The translations under genes and the position numbers were made by a program. Positions 45,809 to 64,000 of a stretch of DNA of 64,000 nucleotides are shown here, piece by piece. The number at the start of each line of letters is the position of its first letter. Within the stretch, counting starts at the first letter, position 1. The stretch comes from Nipponacmea schrenckii (taxonomy: Eukaryota; Mollusca; Gastropoda; Lottiidae). Below the pieces are notes generated by a model, which had not been told where the DNA came from, did no database searches, and saw nothing but the letters and a program-made list of their open reading frames with translations. The DNA is taken from positions 21,793,398-21,857,397 of the forward strand of contig JAUJPP010000003.1 of NCBI GenBank assembly GCA_030562195.1. Direction: 5' to 3'.

Positions 45809-45990
45809 CAATAGGGTTCATCCTTGCGTGATCTTCAACACTCATATCAAGTTTCATCAAAATCCGTTAAGAATTGCGCCCTTTAAAGTGTTCACGAGCA
45901 ATTGTAGACCGACGAAATGACGGATGCGACAATATACGCCCCTCATTTCTTGTGGGCGTATAAAAAGTAGTGAAAACATAAATAAAAGTC

Positions 45991-45996
45991 TTTAAT
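45991..45996 (-). terminator. Candidate poly(A) signal of NDUFB4
   Basis: ATTAAA on minus, 26 bases after the stop codon at 46022-46024 and before the boundary of element A at 45962. This implies a very short 3'UTR or one ending inside the mobile element. Confidence 0.4.
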
Positions 45997-46021
45997 GAAT
46001 CTAATTTGGGCTAACTACAGA

Positions 46022-47350
46022 TTATTGGAATTTATAAGCTCTATCTTTGTAAGCTATTTCACCACTTCCACATTTTGCATCGTGTTGTTTCTGAAATATA
46101 ATAATGAAAATATTTCTAAATAAATTAAATTCAGTCGACTGCAATGACCTAGACTTTTTGGTAGAGGAGTAAGCATTTGTCTCATGATTTACTGCATTAC
46201 TGTTGGAACCATGAATGTCCAATCTTGATATATTGCAGGGAAATTCTAGAAAAAAATGAAATAGTAAATTTTCATAGGGGGAAGGCAGGTAACAGGAAGG
46301 ATTTATTGGGGGAATGCAGGTAACAGGAAGGATTAATTGGGGAGGGCAGGTAACAGGAAGGATTTATTTGGGGAAGCCAGGTAACAGGAAGGATTCATTG
46401 GGGGAAGGCAGGTACCAGGAAGGATTCATTGGGGGAAGGAAGGTAACAGGAAGGATTCATTGGGGGAAGGCAGGTAACAGGAAGGATTCATTAAGGGAAG
46501 GCAGGAATCAGGAAGGATTTATTTGGGGAAGGCAGGTAATATTAAAGAGTTAGGATATATTTCGGGGTAATGCAGTCAATCAAGGATGGAACAAAAGGAT
46601 AGAAGGAAAAATATAAAATCCTGGTTTTAGTGGGTCACTTACAATCGCTTTAGAGCCAAAGTAAAACAAAACTGCCACAGGAGCAACATAACACAGAATT
46701 CCCATACATACAGTTTTTAGGTTTGGTTTGAAGAAATTTTGTGCATTTACTTTCATAGCCATGTGTCTGTGGACTGCAGGATCAAACTGAAATGTTTCAA
46801 AAGAAAATTTATCATCAATAACTTAGAATCAGTATAAATATTAGTCTATATTGACACGGTTCAAAACAAAGCAATAAAGCATAGCCATGTTTCGCGTTTT
46901 TTGACGTCACATGCTATTTATGACATTGAAATTTATCAATGAATGACATTATTTATTAATAGCCCTAGTCTGCGCTCTCATTCAAGGCCATGTCTTATTC
47001 AATTCATATTAATAGTAGTCCCTAATGGCTATAGTAATATAGTTGACTAAAAAAGCCAAAATAGATAAGCTAAATCATAAATGGGGTGAGTGGGGTGCAT
47101 AACTAAATCCGTTTAGAAATTGAAGTTTTAGGAATAGATACAAATATCCATGTATGCAATATAACCTCGAACACTTGGCCTCCAGACTTACAACGTAGCC
47201 CAAATTACGCCTGTAAAACGGATCTGTAGATTTCATTTGATATTCCGCCTTCATTGCCGCTCTGAATTTAGCTCTCTGTTTAATAGCTTTCAGTTCCTTT
47301 TCAGTTACATTATAGACTTTCCAAGGATCCCAGTTCTTCGACTCAGGCAT
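46022..47350 (-). CDS. NDUFB4: NADH dehydrogenase (complex I) 1 beta subcomplex subunit 4
   Basis: Exons (minus): 47350-47192, 46786-46643, 46090-46022, coding 123 residues (human protein 129), all introns phase 0. Accessory subunit of the membrane arm of mitochondrial complex I. Residues 25-48 form the charged helix typical of the family ('QRAKFRAAMKAEYQMKSTDP', then 'FYRR', compare the 'RAQLKREY...NDPNRR' pattern). One membrane helix follows at about 79-98 after 'NFFKPNLKT', and the C-terminus is short and basic. Homology is modest but the order and length of motifs agree. It is head-to-head with CDK8. Intron 2 carries a 31-bp minisatellite. An upstream in-frame TTG exists, but the ATG at 47350 is the natural start. 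Confidence 0.85.
46270..46545. repeat. 31-bp minisatellite, about 9 copies, in NDUFB4 intron 2
   Basis: Units read 'aggaaggattcattggggga' + 'aggcaggtaac', purine-rich on plus, with a few copies reading 'ttatttgggg'. The 79-codon open frame across it repeats Gly-Arg-Lys-type residues and is a repeat artefact. Confidence 0.92.
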
Positions 47351-47705
47351 TCTTTTTTCTGGAAGCAATTCTTTCTAACTGATTACCCAATGTCTTCAAT
47401 TCGACATTTTACTTTGACCTTGAACTTGTATAGTCCGAAAGTGTCCTTTCAAGTCTGCTTAGGAGTTTATTCAGTTTAAGCATAGCTACTATTCTATGGT
47501 TTAAGCCTATTAAAATTTTGCATTCATCTGCCGAATATCAAATTGTAAGTTCCCTAATAGTTTAAATATAATCTACGATAAACTATCAAAATCAAAGTGA
47601 CAAAAGCAGTAATAAATCATTATTTCGGATTAAAAAGATAGACATGGGCGAAGCCGGCTGACACAGTCGAATGCTGTTAGAATAAAACAAAACTAATTGG
47701 ACAAA
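47351..47705. promoter_or_regulatory. Shared divergent promoter region of NDUFB4 and CDK8
   Basis: Only 355 bp separate the two start codons on opposite strands. Both 5'UTRs and both core promoters must fit here unless distal non-coding exons exist. No TATA box at a convincing position is seen on either strand, in keeping with housekeeping-type bidirectional promoters (inference). Confidence 0.6.
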
Positions 47706-57423
<9,718 letters not shown>

Positions 57424-58332
57424 TGAATGGTATTGTCTAGTCAGATATTCAAATTTTTTATTAAATGCAACAACCTGTAGCTTCATAGATCATCAGACAT
57501 ATTATGATCTTTTTATGTGGCGATTTATCTACTAAAGATATTAGAGAAAAATTTGGTTATGAATCGAGTGAAAATCCTGAAAGTATGAGTATATACCCAA
57601 GATATGACTTTGGAAGAATTTAATTCTATTCTTCTGGTTATACAAATTCAATGCTGAATAGTGATATCAATATCAAGATCAGTTATATTACCAACAAGAT
57701 GAGTAAGTACAACACAGTTATTCATGTGGAAGTCAAATGGTAACAGTTTGTAGACTACATGTTTTTAATTCTTCATATGCAAAATTGAAATTAATCATCA
57801 AGAAATGAAGATCTGCTATTAAGACAACATGAACAACAGGTACTTCAGTATCATAGTATCACAGCTTGGGTTTAAAAACTGGAATTTAAAAAATATCATT
57901 CCATAAATTATTTACATTGTATACAGAAGGAGCAAGAGATAAAATAAATGTTTATAACAGAATTATATGTATGTTGGTATTTAGCATATTTTATAAATCT
58001 AATATAAAATGATGCTTGTTTAATATTCATTGTACATGTATATTTATGGTTATTTATGATTATTTTGCCAACATTGTCATGCTCAACTAATGAGTCTATT
58101 TCACTGTGCAGTGGCAAGTTTTTTTACAGTCCATACACATTATTCACATTTGTATAAATAGTGAACATTTTTATTTGTATAAATAGTTTTCATTCAAGGC
58201 TGTATAATAGAAAATTGCTAAAAATAACTGATTTCCTAATTCAGAAAACAATCAAGTTTGCGTGTGTCTATTGTTTGTTTGTTTCTATGTATTTTTTTCC
58301 ATGTATAACATGATGTAGATATTTTGTATGGA

Positions 58333-58369
58333 AATAAAAGTTGTAATGATTGTCAAATGACAAAATAAA
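58333..58369 (+). terminator. CDK8 poly(A) signals
   Basis: Two AATAAA hexamers (58333-58338 and 58364-58369) lie about 0.9 kb after the CDK8 stop codon, at the end of AT-rich sequence without other features. They plausibly end the 3'UTR. Confidence 0.55.
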
Positions 58370-59245
58370 TTAAATTCAAATGAATTTTCTGTCGTATTGA
58401 ATATTAGAGAGTAATATTAAATGTTCATTATTAAATTATTTTCTACATTAAAATAATATTTATGTTAATTTATCATGTGCTATACATAAAGATTTCAAAA
58501 GACTAAAAACTCAAAATTATAATGCAACAAAATCAACAATCAACATTTTATTTGTAGTACTGAGGGATTTTTCCTAAAAAAAAACCATTTAAATAAAAGA
58601 AGGATACATTGATAAGGTTTAGTATAATGAAGAATTTTTCAATGGTAAGCTATAACATAAATAACCAATAAGGATTGAATTAAGTTTTATGAATCTACGT
58701 AAGGAGGGGTAATCTACCATGGACTAAGATATCATTCAAATTTTTATTTTGGGTATAGGCTATCAGTAAAGACTGAACATTGGAAATTTTTCTTAGTCAA
58801 AACACGTTAAAATTTCCTTGTAAACGCTAGAGAGACTACAGTTTTTTTTAATATTTTACATTTTTTTTAAATGTCTGACTTATGATGAATAAAACGGACC
58901 CTTAATGAATTTTTGTCTCTCCAACATTTTGTTGGACACATATTGTGCAAGAAATAAGGTATATGATATTTGTGCTTGTACAATTGAGTTTGTCATTTAC
59001 TTGAAATGTGGAATCTGTACGTCTATTTCGAAAAGAAGTAGTTGACAAAATGAAGGGACAAGTTTGCAGCGGTTTTTGTTGCAAGGATGAACTGTAGAAT
59101 TTGGTAATGGTAAAAGATTCGAATTGTTTTTATACGCCCACATGAAATGGGGGGCGTATATTGTCGTCACCCACGTCCGTCCGTCCGTCCACAATTGCTC
59201 GTAAACACTCTACACGGTGTAATTCTTGACGGATTTAGATGAAAC

Positions 59246-59726
59246 TTAAAGGGGCACAGGCTTGATTTGTTTCGGACAATCACCCTACAGCCTCAAACAC
59301 ATGAAATCTTTTGTTTAGCTAATCAGACATAGTCTACAGAGCTTACCTTTGAAATTTGAGCCTTCAAATCCATGGGTATACATATTTATCCGTGTTTGAA
59401 AATCATAATGTCTTAAGATATTATGATCGTCCCGCCATATTGGAAAATCAAAGAGTTATAAATAGACTACTGCGCAGGCCCACACTGATAAAACAAAAAG
59501 AAAGTACATGTAATAACAGTTGTAGATTTTGTCAACAGGACACACAATTTTCAGACTGACTGAAGACCAGCCGCGTACAGCACGGAAAAAAAAATAAAAA
59601 GTGAAATTTTTGAGGTATATATCAAGTTATTTTGCGATTTTCTTAGAGATTGAGTATTTCTGAGGACTGTTTAAATGTAACAAAGGCCCAAAACGACCCC
59701 TAAAAATCAAGATTGTGCCCCTTTAA
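59246..59726. mobile_element. 473-bp MITE with TTAA target duplication, nested in element D
   Basis: TTAA at 59246-59249 and 59723-59726 flanks inverted ends 'AGGGGCACAGGCTTGATT' (left) and 'AGGGGCACAATCTTGATT' (right, reverse complement). Element B has the uninterrupted 'gaaactttatatgagtgtt' at the matching position, confirming insertion. TTAA duplication is the hallmark of piggyBac-type transposition (family knowledge). The 67-codon open frame inside is not recognisable. Confidence 0.85.
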
Positions 59727-60444
59727 TATGAGTGTTTATGATCACGCAAGGATGAACCCTATTGAAAATCAGCGAAATCGGAAAAAAATTAGTATGAGTT
59801 CGTGCCCTTGTTCTAGAATGGCTCGTAAACACTCTACAACGTGCAATTCTTGACCGATTTTGATGAAACTTGGTGTGAGAGTATGTTATAACTCAAGGAT
59901 AAACCCTATCGAAAATTAGCGAAATCGAAAAACATTAAGTATGAGTTATTGCCCTTGTTCTTGAAAACGCGTTCAATTTTAGCTTGTAAACACTCTAGAA
60001 AGAACAATTTTTAATGGATTTTAATGAAACTTGGCCTGAGTATTTGTTATCACCCAAGGATGAAGCCTATTGAAAACCAGTCAAATCGAAATAAAATTAA
60101 TATCAGTTATTGCCCTTGTTTTTGAAAACGCGTTCAATTTTTAGCTTGTAAACACTCTACAAAGCACAGTTATTGACCGATTTTGACGAAACTTGCTGAA
60201 ATTGTTTAATATCACTCAAGAATGAACCCTTTTGAAAAAAGCACATATCGAAATATATGTAATAGGAGTTATTGCCCTTGTTCTATAAAATGTGTTGGAT
60301 TTTTGCCTTGTAAACACTCTACAAGTCACAATTCTTGAGCGATTTTGACATAACTTGGCATGAGTATTTGTAATCACCTAAAGATGAACCCTATTGAAAT
60401 TCAGTTAAATCGAAAAATATTTAGTATCAGTTATTGCCCTGTGT

Positions 60445-60610
60445 TTGAAAACGCGTTCAATTTTAGCTTGTAAGCACTCTAGAAAGAACAATTCTTAATG
60501 GATTTTGATAAAACTTGGCTTGAGTAAATACTCAAGCCAAGTTTTATCAAAATCCATTAAGAATTGTTCTTTCTAGAGTGCTTACAAGCTAAAATTGAAC
60601 GCGTTTTCAA
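60445..60610. repeat. Perfect palindrome, 82-bp arms and 2-base loop
   Basis: Sequence from 60445 to 60526 is followed by AA and then its exact reverse complement to 60610. The arms are one core unit of element D ('caattcttaatggatttt', 'aaaacttggcttgagta'). Either a recent inversion or a template-switch or assembly product. Confidence 0.95.
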
Positions 60611-63600
60611 GAAGGATGAACCTTATTGAAAATCAAATAAATCGAAATATACTTAGAGTCAGTTATTGCCCTTGTGTTTGAAAACGGGTTAACTTTTTGG
60701 CTAATAAACACTCTAGAAGGTACAATTCATGACCAGTGTTGACAAAACTCACTGAAATTGTTGGATATCGCAAGGGATGAGCCTAATTGAAAATTAAAAA
60801 TATCAAAATATATCTAATATGAATTATTGCCCTTGTTCTTTTAAACGCGTTCGATTTTTGTCTCGTTAACACTCTACATGGCACAATTCTTGATGGATTT
60901 CGATGAAACTTGGTGTGAGAGTGTGTTATAACTCAAGGATGAACCCTATTGAAAATCAGCGAAATCGAAAAAAAAATTTAGTATGAGTTACAGCCCTTGT
61001 TCTTGAAAAAGTATTCAATTTTAGCTTGTAAAAACTCTAGAAAGAACTATTCTTAATGGATTTTGATTAACTTTGGCTTGAGTATTTGTTTTTACCCAAG
61101 GATGAACCCTATTATAAATCAAATAAATAGAAATATATTTAGTGTCAGTTATAGCCCTTGTTTTTGAAAACGCGTTCAATTTTAGCTTGTAAACACTCTA
61201 GAAAGAACAATTTTTAATGGATTTTGATGTAACTTGGCTGGAGTATTTGTTGTCTCCCAAGGATGAACCCTATTGAAAATCGAAAAATATTTAGTACAAG
61301 TTATTGACCTTGTTTTTGAAAACACGTTCAATTTAACTCGTAAACACTCTTGAAAGAACAATTTTGAATGGATTTTGATGAAACTTGGCTTTAGTATTTG
61401 TTTTCTCACAAGGATAAACCCTATTGAAAATCTTAGTATTTGTTTTCTCACAAGGATAAACCCTATTGAAAATCAGATAAAACGAAACATATTTAGTGTC
61501 AGTAATTGCGCCTGTTTTCAAAAACGCTTTCAACTTTTGGCTTGAACACTCTAAACATTCCTTTTTGACAAAACTTGCTGAAATTGTTTAATATCAACCA
61601 AGGAATGAAACTAGAGACCCTAGAAAAAAATAGGTTGGAAGGTTGAATATTTCATTCCACTTATTGTAATCTTACTGAAAAGTTTTTATTTGAAATAAAT
61701 GCTGCCAGTGGGCGTATATTACCTTGCCTGGCAAGCTATCTTTAGCAGAGATTTCAGCAATTGTGGAGAACCTTCTCGATTAACCACGTTGACGTAATTT
61801 TTGGAAAACAGTAGAACAAGCCTCCTCGAAGACGTTCTTGCACGTAGGCCTACAAATTCGGTGAAATCTCCAGATTTGTGACTTAATGATGCCAGAAAAG
61901 GTATGTTTCGGATGAAAGGATGATTTGAATAAAAGTTGATGGGTATCTGTTTGCTTGAAATAAACTTGAATATCTAATTGATGCGTTTCATGAAAATTGG
62001 TATCTAGAAAATCAATCTGTTTGTCGCTAATGTTATAAGTTAATTTTACAGAAGGGTGGTGGTTATTGAGAATATTAAAATATTCCCAAAATTCATCTAT
62101 TGTATGGGTCCAAATTAAGAATATATCATCAAGAAATCTTAAAAAAAAAATTGGTAGTTTGGGGCAGAGATGTGAAACTTCTCTTACCCATTCTGCCATG
62201 AAAATGTTTGCATATGAAGGTGCAAATCGTTTTCCCATGGCAGTTCCTGAAGCCTGAAGATAAATTAAAGTCATTACGTTTCAAACAAATTTCCAAAAGC
62301 TCAAGAATTTCTTTATCTAGTCTCTCAGGATCGGGCTTCCGCTCGAATGCCTGCTTTTGTTTAATGTAGTCTTTCTCAATTAGATTATTCAGTTTATTTG
62401 TAATTAATTTGGAGGTTTCTTTGTAGATCGGATCTTGCAAAGGAGTTTAATGATCAGGGTTGCTTAATTGGGATTCAGCTTCTTTAACATAATCCTGCCT
62501 ATTTAAAATCACACAACAACTGCATGCCCTTATCGCTTTTCTTGATAACAATATTTTTGTTGTTTTTAAGAGCGTTCAAAGCAGTACGTTCCACGTGAGA
62601 AAGGTTGTCTTTCTCGTTTACTATAAGCAAACGAGATATATCATAATTCATTTCCTGAAAAATATCCAATATGCTTTTGTAAATGCAACTATCCGCAAAT
62701 TTTTACTGTCTACCTTATTCTTCAGTTGGAAAGTATGAGAAGTAGGTATATGGGTTAGAAAGATATGGGAATTGGGAAATATGGAAGAAGCTAAAGAAAC
62801 AAGATTTGTCATTTTATTCACCATATTTTCTGCCAATTCACTTCTGTTGTTGAGGCCTACATGAAAAATAATATGGTCTGGATCAATGCTGTTCAAGGCT
62901 GGTTGTTGTTGATGTTTTTTAAGAATTTGGATTATGTTCTATTTTGGCTCCCGAGTAAGATTCAATTTGGGTGTTTTGATTTACTTTTCATTTGTCGATT
63001 CGGTTCAGATTAGATGACCCCATGCATATCAAAATTGATTTGGTAACAGCAGGCAATGTCCAACAATCTTTATTTTGGTTGGCATGACGACATGGTAGTG
63101 ACTTAGGGTCATAATCTATCTTGTGTCGAGAAGATTTAGAATAGAGAAGGAGATGGTGAAGAGGTTATAAAGAAGAGGAACTTGGTTGCGAAGAAGATTG
63201 GTGGGAAATGATGGAAGATGGAATAGTTAGATGGGGAGACTTGGAGAGAGATTGTAAAGAAGAAGGTGTGTATAAACTCGTAGTGGTTTCAGTTGGTCGA
63301 ATAAAAGCTGTGGTAGTAGATATGATAGCAGACGAACTAGTAGAGGTAGTAGTACACGAACTACTAGAGGTAAATGTAGACGAAGTTGGAGTGGGTATAG
63401 TTGCAGAACTTATAGAAGTAGTAGATGATGTAATGGTAAAGGGTGTAGATGACGAACTGGTAGAGGAAGAAGAACTAGTTGTGGATTGGAGGCAAAGGCA
63501 AAGGATGGGGTTAATGAAAAATTGGTAGCACGATGATTTTTAGAGGAGGAAGAGGAACTGGTAGAGGGCATGGGAGAAGGCAATGTTAGGGGCATAAGTG

Positions 63601-63629
63601 GAATGGGTTTCGTGATCAAAGATGGTTCA

Positions 63630-63890
63630 CTGTCAGTTAGGCACACATATTTAAGCACACCTCATTTAGACACAGTACTTTAGGCACACTTCATTGCGAC
63701 ACAATCATGTCATTTAGGCACAGTTTAATTTAGGCACACAGTTTTAAGCACCATTTCAATTAGGCACACTCTTTTTATGCACACTTAAATTCGGCACACT
63801 GTCATTTAGGCACACCTTCAATTAGGCACACATTCATTTAGGCACACCTTAAATAAGGTCAACATTCATTTACGCACACTTTCCATAAAA
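63630..63890. repeat. Short-period repeat of 'ttaggcacac'
   Basis: About a dozen 'ttaggcacac' or close variants ('ttaagcacac', 'ttcggcacac', 'ttacgcacac') are spaced irregularly at roughly 15-24 bp, all in the same orientation. This is internal genomic DNA and not a telomere despite the TTAGGC word. Confidence 0.8.
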
Positions 63891-64000
63891 AGGCAAAAAA
63901 AAAACAACTATATTTTACATATTTAACAACTTCGGTTCACAAGTCCGCCGTGACATGGATCCTTTCTAACAGCTGCTCCTTGGCCAAACCTCTTGGCATT

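Larger units (their letters stand above)
42331..45962 (-). mobile_element. Helentron-like element A, with captured CDK8 fragment and nested element B
   Basis: The minus-oriented 5' end is 'TATACGCCCACAAGAAATG' (reverse of 45944-45962) and the 3' end is '...GGCAAGCTATCTT' (reverse of 42331 onward, hairpin CTTGCC-T-GGCAAG). The interior is tandem core units of about 150-165 bp. Element B (44015-45808) is inserted within it, leaving 1,838 bp of element A. A segment at 43430-43589 is a copy of CDK8 intron 1/exon 2. The element lies 60 bp beyond the NDUFB4 stop codon. No Rep-helicase coding is present, so it is non-autonomous. Confidence 0.85.
59131..61742 (+). mobile_element. Helentron-like element D inside the Penelope-like element
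   Basis: Starts 'TATACGCCCACATGAAATGG', 5' palindrome, 'gtccgtccgtcc' run, then about a dozen core units like those of element B. It ends 'ctgccagtgggcgtatatt', hairpin, CTATCTT. Removal joins 'cgaattgtttt' to 'tagcagagatttc'. Read on minus, this gives a continuous Penelope frame '...EISAKNNSNLL...', with no duplicated target bases. It contains a TTAA MITE (59250-59722) and a perfect 82-bp-arm palindrome (60445-60610). Confidence 0.9.
58855..63660 (-). pseudogene. Decayed Penelope-like retroelement with SGNH-like upstream segment
   Basis: Read on minus with several frameshifts. Order: a Ser/Thr/Pro-rich segment (63660-63190); an SGNH-hydrolase-like segment ('CMGSSNLNRI' near 63030, 'QIESYSGAKIEH' near 62960, 'DPDHIIFHVGLNNRS' near 62875); a linker 'NNKNIVIKKSDKG' (62560-62520); and reverse transcriptase ('TAMGKRFAPSYANIFM' 62244-62197, catalytic 'FLDD' 62136-62125, 'FLDTNFH', 'RRIC'-like end). 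A stop replaces the residue after 'KLRQRG' (61780-61782), then 'SRRFSTIAEISAK'. After element D the GIY-YIG region follows, with a 'CNKNRCK' zinc-like start, 'IIYLISCTIC' and 'VGET' (59130-58920), then 'SLRVRFIHHKSDI' near 58880 in another frame. The gene is clearly inactive. The RT plus GIY-YIG pairing identifies Penelope-like elements. Confidence 0.85.

Noticed and set aside
46314..46553. 79-codon Gly/Arg/Lys-rich frame
   Set aside because: Product of the 31-bp minisatellite in NDUFB4 intron 2.
63208..63528. 106-codon plus frame rich in Val/Glu
   Set aside because: Antisense of the Ser/Thr-rich leader of the decayed Penelope-like ORF on minus.
63630..63890. TTAGGC words suggesting telomeric repeat
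   Set aside because: The unit is a longer, irregularly spaced 'ttaggcacac', not a pure hexamer array, and it lies beside a retroelement.

Overview
The window is AT-rich animal nuclear DNA. All multi-exon genes have GT-AG introns, and no bacterial gene organisation is visible. The gene set points to a lophotrochozoan, most likely a mollusc: an intronless Toll-like receptor, SLC16 transporters, a Sex-comb-on-midleg Polycomb gene, complex I NDUFB4 and Mediator kinase CDK8. The abundant ~160-170 bp 'core repeat' elements with hairpin ends resemble non-autonomous Helitron/Helentron elements described in bivalves and gastropods. Species cannot be fixed from sequence alone.

Layout. 0-7.2 kb: a degraded TIR fragment (270-463, minus), a core-repeat element, a 32-bp minisatellite, and directly after it a complete single-exon TLR gene (4774-6786, plus). 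7.9-13.7 kb: a six-exon SLC16 (monocarboxylate transporter) gene on minus whose first intron is almost wholly a 19-bp minisatellite of about 2.4 kb. 13.7-25.4 kb: gene-poor DNA with a large terminal-inverted-repeat element at 18549-20323. 25.4-29.8 kb: a second SLC16 gene on plus, an inverted paralogue of the first with identical exon phases. 32.7-40.7 kb: an eleven-exon Scm/SCMH1-SCML2 gene on minus (two MBT repeats, SLED, SAM). 42.3-46.0 kb: nested Helentron-like elements, one carrying a copy of CDK8 exon 2. 46.0-47.35 kb: NDUFB4 on minus, head-to-head (355 bp between start codons) with CDK8 on plus (47.7-57.4 kb, 13 exons). The CDK8 introns hold a foldback element, a 54-bp minisatellite and a Helentron-like element inserted into that minisatellite. 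58.85-63.65 kb: a decayed Penelope-like retroelement on minus (SGNH-like segment, reverse transcriptase, GIY-YIG), split by a Helentron-like insertion that itself holds a TTAA-flanked MITE.

The genes are unrelated housekeeping, regulatory and immune loci and do not form a pathway. The most informative signal is in the mobile DNA. One element family (5' TATACGCCCAC..., 3' hairpin ...GCAAGCTATCTT) can be excised by eye at three sites to restore the host sequence exactly, with no target-site duplication, and one member has picked up a gene fragment. All exon boundaries were derived by reading splice consensus and checking that phases join; none is backed here by transcripts.
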